Position numbers and translations under genes: made by a program
Part shown: positions 1-6,278 of the stretch, piece by piece
How positions within the stretch are numbered: the first letter of the stretch is position 1
Layout of the letters: every line of letters begins with the position of its first letter
Notes under the pieces: model-generated
What the model was told of the DNA's origin: nothing
Seen by the model: only the letters and a program-made list of their open reading frames with translations
The model's database searches: none
DNA from: an uncultured bacterium
Lineage (GTDB): Bacteria > Bacteroidota > Bacteroidia > Sphingobacteriales > Sphingobacteriaceae
Assembly: GCA_903958995.1 (NCBI GenBank)
Contig: CAJBVG010000345.1
Coordinates: 1 to 8,141, forward strand
DNA: 8,141 nt
Reading direction: 5' to 3'

Positions 1-20
1 AGATTGAGAAGATTATAAAG

Positions 21-89
21 AGTATCGAGTAGCGAGTATCGCGTATCGAAAAATTTTTACCCGATACTCGATACCCGATTCCCGATACT
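21..89. repeat. Imperfect inverted repeat built from ACYCGAT-type heptamers
   Basis: Positions 59-86 read as four consecutive 7-bp units, ACCCGAT, ACTCGAT, ACCCGAT and TCCCGAT. Positions 21-48 hold the same kind of units in reverse orientation. The two arms (21-48 and 62-89) can pair at 23 of 28 positions around a 13-nt loop that contains AAAAATTTTT. The array ends only 18 bp before the preferred bshB1 start at 108, and its edge creates an unlikely upstream ATG at 90. A related heptamer array lies at 5480-5521. No function is known to me. It resembles the heptamer short tandem repeats described in filamentous cyanobacteria, which is an analogy only. Confidence 0.8.
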
Positions 90-107
90 ATGATTATCTT
101 TACACCC

Positions 108-830
108 ATGAAATTAGACATATTAGTTTTTGCTGCACATCCAGATGATGCAGAGATGTCGTGCTCTGGAACCATATTGAGAGCCATTAAGGAAGGAAAG
201 AAAGTTGGGTTAGTGGATTTAACAAGAGGTGAACTAGGAACTCGTGGTACATTCGAAACTAGGGCAGAAGAGTCGGCTGTTGCCACCAATATATTAGGAA
301 TACATGCTCGTGAAAATTTAGAGCTCGAAGATTGCTTTTTCGATCTAGGGAAAGAAGCACAATTAAAAGTGATTAGTAAAATCAGAAAATATCGCCCAGA
401 GGTTGTATTGGCAAATGCCATTGAAGATCGTCACCCAGACCATGGCAAAGGAGCTAAGCTAGTTTACGAAGCTTGTTTTAAAGCAGGCTTACCAAAAATA
501 GAAACGTATGATGAGCAAGGGAATTCACAAGAAGCTTACCGCCCAAGTTCATTATTTCATTACATACAAGACCGATATATAAAACCAGATTTTGTAGTGG
601 ATATAACAGAATACATTGATAAGAAAATGGAAGCTGTTGCAGCATTTAAAACACAGTTTTACGACGAGCATTCATCAGAACCACAGACCTATATTTCTAA
701 ACCAGATTTCTTAGAAACTCTTGTTGGAAAAAATAGGGAATACGGGAAACTCCTTAGAAATGGAACATTTGCGGAGGGTTTTACTGTCAATAAAATCATC
801 GAAATACAAGATATTACCAAATTATTTTAA
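108..830 (+). CDS. bshB1: Bacillithiol biosynthesis deacetylase BshB1
   Basis: This 240-residue protein of the PIG-L/LmbE zinc deacetylase family should remove the acetyl group from GlcNAc-malate to give GlcN-malate, the second step of bacillithiol synthesis in the cytoplasm. The N-terminal AHPDD motif supplies H11, D13 (probable catalytic base) and D14. HPDH at 109-112 supplies the third zinc ligand, H112. The C-terminal part (TQFYDEH and EPQTYIS, residues 182-196) is typical of BshB1 rather than of general LmbE proteins. I chose the ATG at 108 because family members begin MKLDILVF-like. The ATG at 90 would add six residues encoded at the edge of a repeat array. No signal peptide or membrane segment is seen. 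The gene stands alone and is followed at once by a hairpin terminator. BshA and BshC are not in the window. The main alternative would be a related LmbE deacetylase, but length and C-terminal motifs favour BshB1. Confidence 0.93.
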   Translation: MKLDILVFAAHPDDAEMSCSGTILRAIKEGKKVGLVDLTRGELGTRGTFETRAEESAVATNILGIHARENLELEDCFFDLGKEAQLKVISKIRKYRPEVVLANAIEDRHPDHGKGAKLVYEACFKAGLPKIETYDEQGNSQEAYRPSSLFHYIQDRYIKPDFVVDITEYIDKKMEAVAAFKTQFYDEHSSEPQTYISKPDFLETLVGKNREYGKLLRNGTFAEGFTVNKIIEIQDITKLF

Positions 831-866
831 TAAAAAAAGTCCTCCGAATTCAGAGGACTTTTTTTT
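831..866. terminator. Bidirectional Rho-independent terminator between bshB1 and the exporter adaptor gene
   Basis: A perfect 7-bp stem, AGTCCTC (838-844) with GAGGACT (853-859), closes an 8-nt loop. A run of A precedes it and a run of eight T (859-866) follows, so it reads as an intrinsic terminator on both strands. It starts directly after the bshB1 stop codon. It lies about 100 bp beyond the stop of the convergent adaptor gene, where I see no other terminator, so both units probably end here. Confidence 0.92.
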
Positions 867-964
867 ATGTACCAATCACCATAAATATTGTTTGGGACGA
901 AAAAGAACGTTGATTGATATAGTATAGACGTTATTTAGAATGAAATAGTTGTATGAACCTTCAA

Positions 965-2083
965 TTAATTTTTAGGTGCTTCTTCAGCAACCACTTCTTC
1001 TTTCTTCGTTCCTTTAATTTTTGATGTTTTATCGACACCCGATAGCACTTCAATATTGATACCATCAGACAAGCCTGTTTTAATATAAGTTTTCTTAAAC
1101 ACCTGCGGTGTTTTGGTTTCTAATTCTACGTAAGCACTGTCTTTTTCGAACTTAATCACGCTTTCAGAAATACTCAACACAGAATCTCTACGATCCAATA
1201 CAATATCAGCATTGGCACTGTATCCTGCACGAATAAAACTTCCTGGTTTTAATTTCATAGCAGCCTTAATTTCAAATTGAATTGCTCCATCTTGTTCAAC
1301 TCCCTTAGGAGAAATGTATTCCAATACAGCATCATATTTTTCGGTAGTTATTGCACCAATGGTTACAATAAGTGCCATGCCTGCTTTGATTTTTCCAACT
1401 TCCGATTCGTCCACTTTCCCTAAGAAAATCATGTCTTTCATATCGGCAATGCTAGCGATGGTTGTACCCTCATTAAAGGTATTACTCTCGATAACGGAGT
1501 TGCCCACTTTCACAGGCACATTTAATACCATCCCATCAATAGTTGCGGTGATGATGGTATTCGTAGCATTCCCCATCGATTTAGAACTACCTTGTTTAAT
1601 TAATTGTAAGTTATTATCGGCAGTTTCGAGTTCTTCATTCGAACTGTTAAACGATACTTCGAAGCGTTGGAATTCAGATATAGAAATCACCTTTTGATCG
1701 AACAATTTTTTATTGCGATCGTATTCTGCTTTCGCATTGTTATAGTTAATCTTCGCGCGGTTCAATCGACTTTCGGCTTCGTTCAAATTCACCACGTTCG
1801 GAATGATTTTCACACGTGCAATTTTATCACCGCGGTGTACCATCTTTCCAGCTTCTACATAGATTTCTTCGATAATACCCGAAACACGTGGCTTGATATC
1901 AATTTCCCTACGAGGAACCACAGCACCTGTAGCCACAGTTTTCTTAATGATGTTATTTACACTTGCTTTCTCAATGTTAAACACCTCAGGTGTCTTCTCT
2001 GATTTTTTCCACAAGTAAAATAATGTCCCAAGGAATACAATCCCTATTAAACTAAACACTACAATTCGAACAACTTTTTTCAT
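965..2083 (-). CDS. HlyD/MacA-family periplasmic adaptor subunit of an ABC exporter
   Basis: This 372-residue membrane-fusion protein should link the inner-membrane permeases to an outer-membrane channel. An N-terminal membrane anchor (about residues 5-24) follows MKK. The first lipoyl-like half domain is at about 63-91 (VSGIIEEIYVEAG), followed by an alpha-helical hairpin rich in Asn, Glu, Lys and Leu (about 98-165). The second lipoyl half is at about 178-199 (IDGMVLNVPVKVGN), then a beta-barrel domain (about 205-290) and a membrane-proximal domain (about 300-355). The C-terminal tail is charged (KGTKKEEVVAEE). The length matches MacA. There is no lipobox cysteine, so anchoring is by the N-terminal helix. 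It is the last gene of the ATPase-permease-permease-adaptor cluster, separated from permease 2 by 90 bp of short repeats. The substrate cannot be told. No TolC-like gene is present here. Confidence 0.9.
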   Translation of the reverse strand: MKKVVRIVVFSLIGIVFLGTLFYLWKKSEKTPEVFNIEKASVNNIIKKTVATGAVVPRREIDIKPRVSGIIEEIYVEAGKMVHRGDKIARVKIIPNVVNLNEAESRLNRAKINYNNAKAEYDRNKKLFDQKVISISEFQRFEVSFNSSNEELETADNNLQLIKQGSSKSMGNATNTIITATIDGMVLNVPVKVGNSVIESNTFNEGTTIASIADMKDMIFLGKVDESEVGKIKAGMALIVTIGAITTEKYDAVLEYISPKGVEQDGAIQFEIKAAMKLKPGSFIRAGYSANADIVLDRRDSVLSISESVIKFEKDSAYVELETKTPQVFKKTYIKTGLSDGINIEVLSGVDKTSKIKGTKKEEVVAEEAPKN

Positions 2084-2098
2084 ATCAACTTTTTTAAA

Positions 2099-2144
2099 AA
2101 TTCTAAATTCTAAGTTTTAAATAAATTCTAAATTCTAAATTTTC
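2099..2144. repeat. AATTCTA heptamer tandem repeats
   Basis: The 15-bp word AATTCTAAATTCTAA occurs exactly at 2099-2113 and again at 2124-2138, and each copy is two AATTCTA heptamers plus one base. Between and after them lie degenerate units (AGTTTTA, AATTTTC). The tract starts 15 bp upstream of the adaptor start codon on the minus strand, so it would be transcribed as part of the leader or operon spacer. It shares the 7-bp period with the arrays at 21-89 and 5480-5521 but not their sequence. Confidence 0.8.
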
Positions 2145-2168
2145 ATCAGCATACTAGCATATCAGCAT
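2145..2168. repeat. Three tandem octamers ATCAGCAT / ACTAGCAT / ATCAGCAT
   Basis: Three 8-bp units sit head to tail. Units 1 and 3 are identical and the middle one differs at two positions. The array lies 5 bp beyond the stop codon of permease 2 (2174-2176, read on the minus strand) and directly next to the AATTCTA tract. No known element is recognised. The short length means chance expansion of a simple repeat cannot be excluded. Confidence 0.75.
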
Positions 2169-2173
2169 ATTAT

Positions 2174-3436
2174 TTAGCCATCTGCTCTCAAAGCCTCAAT
2201 CGGTTTCACCTGCACAGCTCTTCTTGCTGGTATAAAGCCTGCCAATGCTCCCGAAACAATTAAGATACTCAATGCAGTTAAGGCCACATTTAAATCCACC
2301 TCGGGGTTTTTAAACATACCACCATCTGGATTTACACCCATCAGTGTATTCACTAATTCTAAAATTCCAATTCCAATTACTAATCCTAAATAACCCGCAA
2401 TAGTGGTTAGGAAAACCGACTCTAAAATAATTTGTCCAATAATTTTCCAAGGTGTTGCACCTAGAGCTCTTTTGATTCCAATTTCTTTGGTTCGTTCTTT
2501 TACTACAATCAACATAATATTACTTACGCCAATTACTCCTGCGAATAGAGTACCAATACCTACAATCCAAACCAGTAAATCGATGCCATTAAATAAGCCC
2601 GAAATTTTTCCAAACTCTTTGCCCATATTCCAATGCCCAACAGCTTGTAAGTCTTCAGGAGCAATATGGTGACGTTGTTTTAATAGTTCAATTACTTTAT
2701 TTTCTACAATTTCAACTGGGATATTTTTTTTCGAAGTAATCGAATACCAACCTACAACATTTCCATAATTGAATGCGGTTTGAAAAGTAGTGAAGGGAAC
2801 ATAAACTGTTTCTGCTTCTTGTTGTCCTTGTCCGCCTGCTTGTCCGCTACGAAATAAACCAACTACCTGGAAATACACACCATTAATACGAATGTATTGA
2901 CCAATTGGATCTTCATTGTTTTCAAAAAGTATTTCTTTGACACGATTTCCAATGACCGCAATTTTACGTTTTTGTTTAATGTCTAATTCATTGATAAATC
3001 TTCCTTGTAAATGTTTTAAAGGTTGAATTTTTTGAAAGTCGGGAGAGTCACCAAACACCGAGAAGTTTCCTGTTTTTACACCTCTTGTTACATTGTTTCC
3101 ACCTCTAAATCCACCAAGTTGATTACGTGCACAAACGTATTCTGCTTCAGGTATACTATTCTTTATTGCTTCCGTATCTTCATTCGTATAATTAAAACGA
3201 CGACCCGGTTGAAAGCCTTCAAATGCTTTGGTTGTACGTTGTGTCCAACAGAAAAAACTATTGGTAGCGAATCCATCAAAACCTCCAACTACACCATTGC
3301 GTAAGCCATTTCCAGAGCCTAACATAATCACCAACATGAAGATACCCCAGAACACACCAAAGGCAGTAAGCGTAGTTCTTAGCTTATTCTTTTTGATGGT
3401 ACTAAATATTTCTTGCCAGTTATCTTGATCAAACAT
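2174..3436 (-). CDS. MacB/FtsX-type ABC transporter permease (second paralogue)
   Basis: This 420-residue inner-membrane subunit has the four-helix MacB layout: TM1 at about 22-43, a large periplasmic MacB_PCD domain at about 45-280, and TM2-TM4 at about 285-312, 331-358 and 383-405. The cytoplasmic loop after TM2 carries the conserved block VVKERTKEIG (311-320) followed by GATP (326-329), expected to contact the ATPase. The end, KPIEALRADG, is typical of the family. It lacks an ATPase domain, unlike E. coli MacB, and must use the ATPase encoded upstream. A Gly/Gln-rich stretch in the periplasmic domain (about 197-207) has no counterpart in permease 1. Both permeases begin MFDxDxWQEIFSTI, so they are paralogues from a tandem duplication and probably form a heterodimer. 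The spacer to permease 1 is 60 bp and contains a palindromic repeat. Confidence 0.9.
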   Translation of the reverse strand: MFDQDNWQEIFSTIKKNKLRTTLTAFGVFWGIFMLVIMLGSGNGLRNGVVGGFDGFATNSFFCWTQRTTKAFEGFQPGRRFNYTNEDTEAIKNSIPEAEYVCARNQLGGFRGGNNVTRGVKTGNFSVFGDSPDFQKIQPLKHLQGRFINELDIKQKRKIAVIGNRVKEILFENNEDPIGQYIRINGVYFQVVGLFRSGQAGGQGQQEAETVYVPFTTFQTAFNYGNVVGWYSITSKKNIPVEIVENKVIELLKQRHHIAPEDLQAVGHWNMGKEFGKISGLFNGIDLLVWIVGIGTLFAGVIGVSNIMLIVVKERTKEIGIKRALGATPWKIIGQIILESVFLTTIAGYLGLVIGIGILELVNTLMGVNPDGGMFKNPEVDLNVALTALSILIVSGALAGFIPARRAVQVKPIEALRADG

Positions 3437-3476
3437 ATTTAACTATTTAATGATACTCTTCAATTTACTATCCGGT

Positions 3477-3496
3477 CCCCGAGCGGAGCCGAGGGG
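3477..3496. repeat. REP-like GC-rich partial palindrome touching the permease 1 stop codon
   Basis: The 20-bp GC-rich element at 3477-3496 has outer arms CCCC and GGGG around GAGCGGAGCCGA, in otherwise AT-rich DNA. It ends exactly one base before the permease 1 stop codon (3497-3499 on the minus strand). The core resembles the GAGCGGAGTCGA-type word that I recall as a dispersed repeat in many Bacteroidota genomes. Only one copy is in this window. It may act on mRNA ends between the two permease genes or be a non-autonomous REP element. Confidence 0.6.
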
Positions 3497-4726
3497 CTAT
3501 TCGTCTCTTAGTGCTTCAATGGGTTTTATTCTTGCTGCTTTTAATGCTGGTACAAAACCTGCTACAGCACCTGCAAATATTAAGAACAAAGTAGCTCCAA
3601 TAGCTACCGATAAATCAACTTCTGGGTTTCTGAAAAAATCAGAAGGGGGCATAAATTTCTTTGCTAATTCCGTTACTACTACACCCAATACTAATCCAAC
3701 GTATCCTGCAAACCCTGTAATTAAAATTGACTCTTGAATAACTAGACTTACAATAGAGTAGGGAGTAGCACCGATTGCTTTTCGAACACCAATTTCTTTG
3801 GTACGTTCTTTTACTACAATCATCATAATATTACTTACCCCAACAATTCCAGCGATGATGGTACCCACTCCAATAATGCCTACAAAGAATTTTATGCCAT
3901 TCAATAAATCCATTATTTGCTTGTAGTTTTCGTTATTATCAAATGCTACAAATGCACGTTCATCAGCAGGGTCTATTTTATATTTAGAATAGATGTAAGC
4001 CTTTGAATCTTCTAGCATACGCTTGCTTTGCAGCAGACTTGCATTGCCAGTACTGAACCAAATCACATCCACATAATCTTTACCATTGTATGATTTTTGC
4101 ATGGTAGAAATTGGAATATAAAGTCGGTCATTATCTTGCCTGCCTTCATCTTTAAACACTCCAATAACTTTATAAAGAATACCTGAAACGTCAACATATT
4201 TACCTAATGGGTCTTCCTCTTTAAATAATGCTTCTTGTACAGGCTTACCAATTACAGCTACTTTCCTCGCTTCTTTAATGTCCATGTCATTAAGGAATCG
4301 GCCCGAAATGATATTGCATTTTTCTAATTTTGCATGGTCGGGTTGACAAGAGCGAACGAGGTAATTTCCTTTTTCGTTTTTGTAGTTTATGCTTTTTACA
4401 TTTTGAACATCTTGTGCAACCGTAATGTATTCAACTCCTTCAATATTTTTTTTGATGTATTCGTAATCTTCATTTTTTAATCGAATTCTTCGTCCTGCTT
4501 GCATTCCTTTATATGGCATACTTGTTACATCACCTTGTAACCAAATGGCATTACTGGCATCCGATAAGAATTGATGTTCGGCACCATTTTTTAATCCTTG
4601 TCCTGAACCCAATAAAACAATGAGAATAAAAATTCCCCAAGCTACTGAGAAGCCAGTTAAGAACGTACGTAACCGATTTTTCTGGATCGTACTAAAAATC
4701 TCTTGCCATTTGTCGATATCAAACAT
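3497..4726 (-). CDS. MacB/FtsX-type ABC transporter permease (first paralogue)
   Basis: This 409-residue inner-membrane subunit has TM1 at about 20-42, a periplasmic MacB_PCD domain at about 45-276, and TM2-TM4 at about 278-305, 327-355 and 373-397. The cytoplasmic motif VVKERTKEIG (304-313) with GATP (319-322) and the C-terminal KPIEALR are the MacB hallmarks. Its start codon overlaps the end of the ATPase gene by 8 bp in the form ATGTTTGA, which suggests translational coupling and matched amounts. It is paralogous to the next gene. The ends and the coupling loop are well conserved, but the periplasmic domains have diverged strongly, as expected if each half of a heterodimer has its own role. 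No nucleotide-binding domain is fused. Lipoprotein-releasing LolC/E is a less likely assignment because of the MacA-type adaptor downstream. Confidence 0.91.
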   Translation of the reverse strand: MFDIDKWQEIFSTIQKNRLRTFLTGFSVAWGIFILIVLLGSGQGLKNGAEHQFLSDASNAIWLQGDVTSMPYKGMQAGRRIRLKNEDYEYIKKNIEGVEYITVAQDVQNVKSINYKNEKGNYLVRSCQPDHAKLEKCNIISGRFLNDMDIKEARKVAVIGKPVQEALFKEEDPLGKYVDVSGILYKVIGVFKDEGRQDNDRLYIPISTMQKSYNGKDYVDVIWFSTGNASLLQSKRMLEDSKAYIYSKYKIDPADERAFVAFDNNENYKQIMDLLNGIKFFVGIIGVGTIIAGIVGVSNIMMIVVKERTKEIGVRKAIGATPYSIVSLVIQESILITGFAGYVGLVLGVVVTELAKKFMPPSDFFRNPEVDLSVAIGATLFLIFAGAVAGFVPALKAARIKPIEALRDE

Positions 4727-5396
4727 TGACTAAGTTGTTTTCGATGATACCATCTTTTAAGCGAATAATTCGGTCGGTTTTTGCTGCTATATCGTGCTCA
4801 TGCGTTACAATAATGATAGTCATTCCAGTATCATTGATGCTTTTAAGCAGGTTCATTACTTCATAAGAAGTTTGAGTATCCAAGGCACCAGTAGGTTCAT
4901 CTGCTAATATAATTTTAGGTTCAGCTATTAATGCACGAGCAATAGCAACACGTTGTTTTTGTCCACCCGACATTTCACTTGGTAAATGTTCTGCCCAATC
5001 TTTTAACCCTACTTTATCTAAGTAGTCCATTGCAATAGCATTTCTTTTTTTACGTGAAATGCCTTTATAATATAGGGGAAGCGCAACATTCTCCATCGCG
5101 TTTTTAAAGGATATTAAATTGAAGGATTGAAACACGAACCCTAACATTTGGTTACGGTATTTTGCAGCTTGTGTTTCGCTTAAGTCTTTGATCAATGTAT
5201 TGTCTAACCAATATTCTCCCTCATCATATTGGTCGAGCATACCTAGAATATTAAGCAAGGTAGATTTCCCAGAACCCGATGAGCCCATAATAGAAACAAA
5301 TTCACCCTCATTGATTTTAATGTCGATGCCTTTTAGCACTTTCATCGGGTGGTTTCCTATATAATATGATTTATTGATGTTTTTTAACTCGATCAT
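4719..5396 (-). CDS. ABC transporter ATP-binding protein (MacB/LolD type)
   Basis: This 225-residue cytoplasmic ATPase should power the permease pair encoded just downstream. All ABC motifs are present: Walker A GSSGSGKST (38-46), Q-loop Q90 (FVFQS), signature MSGGQ (142-146, with Met in place of the usual Leu), Walker B IILADEP (162-168) with catalytic E167, D-loop GALD (170-173) and switch H199. The pattern MGSSGSGKST with DEPTGALD is typical of the MacB/LolD/FtsE branch. I chose the ATG at 5396, giving MIELKNINKSY. A longer frame from 5414 would begin with TTG and lie inside a palindrome. It is the first gene of the exporter cluster, 120 bp downstream of the nitrilase stop, and overlaps permease 1 by 8 bp. 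Confidence 0.94.
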   Translation of the reverse strand: MIELKNINKSYYIGNHPMKVLKGIDIKINEGEFVSIMGSSGSGKSTLLNILGMLDQYDEGEYWLDNTLIKDLSETQAAKYRNQMLGFVFQSFNLISFKNAMENVALPLYYKGISRKKRNAIAMDYLDKVGLKDWAEHLPSEMSGGQKQRVAIARALIAEPKIILADEPTGALDTQTSYEVMNLLKSINDTGMTIIIVTHEHDIAAKTDRIIRLKDGIIENNLVNV

Positions 5397-5406
5397 AAGA
5401 CCAAGT

Positions 5407-5428
5407 ATAAGCAATGGATTTTGCTTAT
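5407..5428. promoter_or_regulatory. Perfect 8-bp dyad in the leader of the exporter operon
   Basis: ATAAGCAA (5407-5414) and TTGCTTAT (5421-5428) are perfect inverted repeats around a 6-nt spacer, with one arm ending 10 bp upstream of the ATPase start codon. The layout fits an operator for a dimeric repressor or a leader hairpin near the translation start. No T-run follows on the minus strand, so it is not a terminator. No regulator gene is present in the window to support one choice. Confidence 0.45.
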
Positions 5429-5479
5429 GTTAGATTTTAACGGCATTGTTACAAGAAGGAAAATTTGCAAATGTTTATC

Positions 5480-5521
5480 ACTCATTACCCATTACCCAAT
5501 ACTCATTACCCGATACTCAAT
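5480..5521. repeat. Six tandem heptamers of the AC(T/C)C(A/G)(A/T)T family
   Basis: Six 7-bp units run without interruption. All fit AC(T/C)C(A/G)(A/T)T; examples are ACTCATT (5480-5486), ACCCGAT (5508-5514) and ACTCAAT (5515-5521). The family is the same as at 21-89, and the unit ACCCGAT is shared exactly. The last unit contains the nitrilase stop codon (TGA at 5517-5519, minus strand). The array fills part of the 120-bp space between the nitrilase and the exporter operon. No terminator is visible in that space. Confidence 0.82.
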
Positions 5522-6278
5522 CTGATTCCCTTAAAAAAGGAAATTGCCTTCTGTTAAGTTCTAGCTCGTATGCCAATAAGGTGTGTGTATGAACTTCTGC
5601 CGAAGTGCTAGTATACTCACATGTTCCGAAAGGATGATAAACACTGGTATGCCCGACATGTGGTATCTGATTCCCATCATCACCAATTCGATTCACTCCA
5701 ATAACATAAGCTTGATTTTCTATAGCTCTTGCTTTTAGCAATGCATCCCAATGCTCCATTCTTTTTTCTGGCCAATTAGCTACAAAAACTAATACATCAT
5801 ACGGATTATCTTTATTGTTTCTTAACCACACAGGGAAACGCAAATCGTAGCAAATACTTAAATTAATTTTCCAATCCTTGTATTCAATAATTAATTTATT
5901 TACTCCAGCAGTATAATGTTTATGCTCGTCGCCCATGCCAAAAAGGTGACGCTTGTTATAATGTTTTACTGCACCATCTGCAGCGGCCCATATCAGTCGG
6001 TTATAATAGTTTCCTTCCTCTTCAATTATTATACTACCCGCAATTGCACAGTTTTTTGTTAGAGCCATATTTAACATCCACTTCACAGTGGTTCCATTCA
6101 TTTGCTCTGCCAACTCTTTAGAATTCATACTGAATCCTGTACTGAACATCTCCGGCAGAAGAATTAAATCGGTTTCTTCAGAAATATTATTGATAAGTTT
6201 TTCAAACATTTTTAAGTTTTGTTCCTTATCTTCCCAATGTAATTCTGATTGAATAGTAGTAATTTTTAAATCTTTCAT
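5517..6278 (-). CDS. Nitrilase-superfamily C-N hydrolase, omega-amidase (YafV/NIT2) type
   Basis: This 253-residue cytoplasmic enzyme has the nitrilase triad: E43 in LPEMF, K109 in NKRHLF and C143 in SICYDLRFP. The branch-typical pieces MFSTGFS (44-50), FVANWPEKR (165-173), LKARAIENQAYV (181-192) and GVNRIGDDG (194-202) point to omega-amidases, which hydrolyse alpha-ketoglutaramate or alpha-ketosuccinamate to the keto acid and ammonia. The length is about normal. The last codons reach into a heptamer repeat array that also supplies the stop, so a few residues may have been lost after FPFLRESD. The start ATG lies only 8 bp from the divergent YhhQ-family gene. A perfect TAnnTTTG match (TATTTTTG, 6302 down to 6295 on the minus strand) lies inside that neighbour and could be its -7 element, though no -33 partner is seen. 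The exact substrate is inferred from the family. Confidence 0.9.
   Translation of the reverse strand: MKDLKITTIQSELHWEDKEQNLKMFEKLINNISEETDLILLPEMFSTGFSMNSKELAEQMNGTTVKWMLNMALTKNCAIAGSIIIEEEGNYYNRLIWAAADGAVKHYNKRHLFGMGDEHKHYTAGVNKLIIEYKDWKINLSICYDLRFPVWLRNNKDNPYDVLVFVANWPEKRMEHWDALLKARAIENQAYVIGVNRIGDDGNQIPHVGHTSVYHPFGTCEYTSTSAEVHTHTLLAYELELNRRQFPFLRESD
6218..6247 (+). promoter_or_regulatory. Candidate Bacteroidota-type promoter for the YhhQ-family gene, inside the nitrilase gene
   Basis: TTTG at 6218-6221 is followed after 18 bp by TAATTCTG (6240-6247), one mismatch from TAnnTTTG. A transcript starting a few bases later would have a leader of roughly 30 nt before the ATG at 6287. With only 8 bp between the divergent start codons, the promoter has to lie in the neighbour's coding region. 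The match is imperfect and the DNA is AT-rich, so chance is possible. Confidence 0.3.

Noticed and set aside
90..107. Upstream ATG that would extend BshB1 by six residues
   Set aside because: It lies at the edge of the heptamer array and the added residues do not fit the family, whose members start at the MKLDIL position (108).
721..927. Open frame across the end of bshB1 and the terminator
   Set aside because: It overlaps bshB1 in another frame, reads through a strong hairpin terminator and encodes nothing recognisable.
1314..2002. Two plus-strand open frames opposite the adaptor gene
   Set aside because: They are antisense to a well-supported gene, with no domain or start context.
2403..3737. 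Several plus-strand open frames opposite the two permease genes
   Set aside because: The permease frames have full domain support; these are shadows in the opposite strand.
5397..5414. Longer ATPase start from TTG at 5414
   Set aside because: It needs a rare start codon located inside the 8-bp dyad. The ATG at 5396 gives the usual MIELKNI start.
5463..5472. ATTTGCAAAT palindrome as a promoter or operator of the exporter operon
   Set aside because: It contains a TTTG on each strand, but no matching -7 element lies at the right distance, and 10-bp palindromes of this type are common in AT-rich DNA.
5480..5521. Heptamer array as a CRISPR array
   Set aside because: Units are 7 bp with no spacers and no cas gene nearby.
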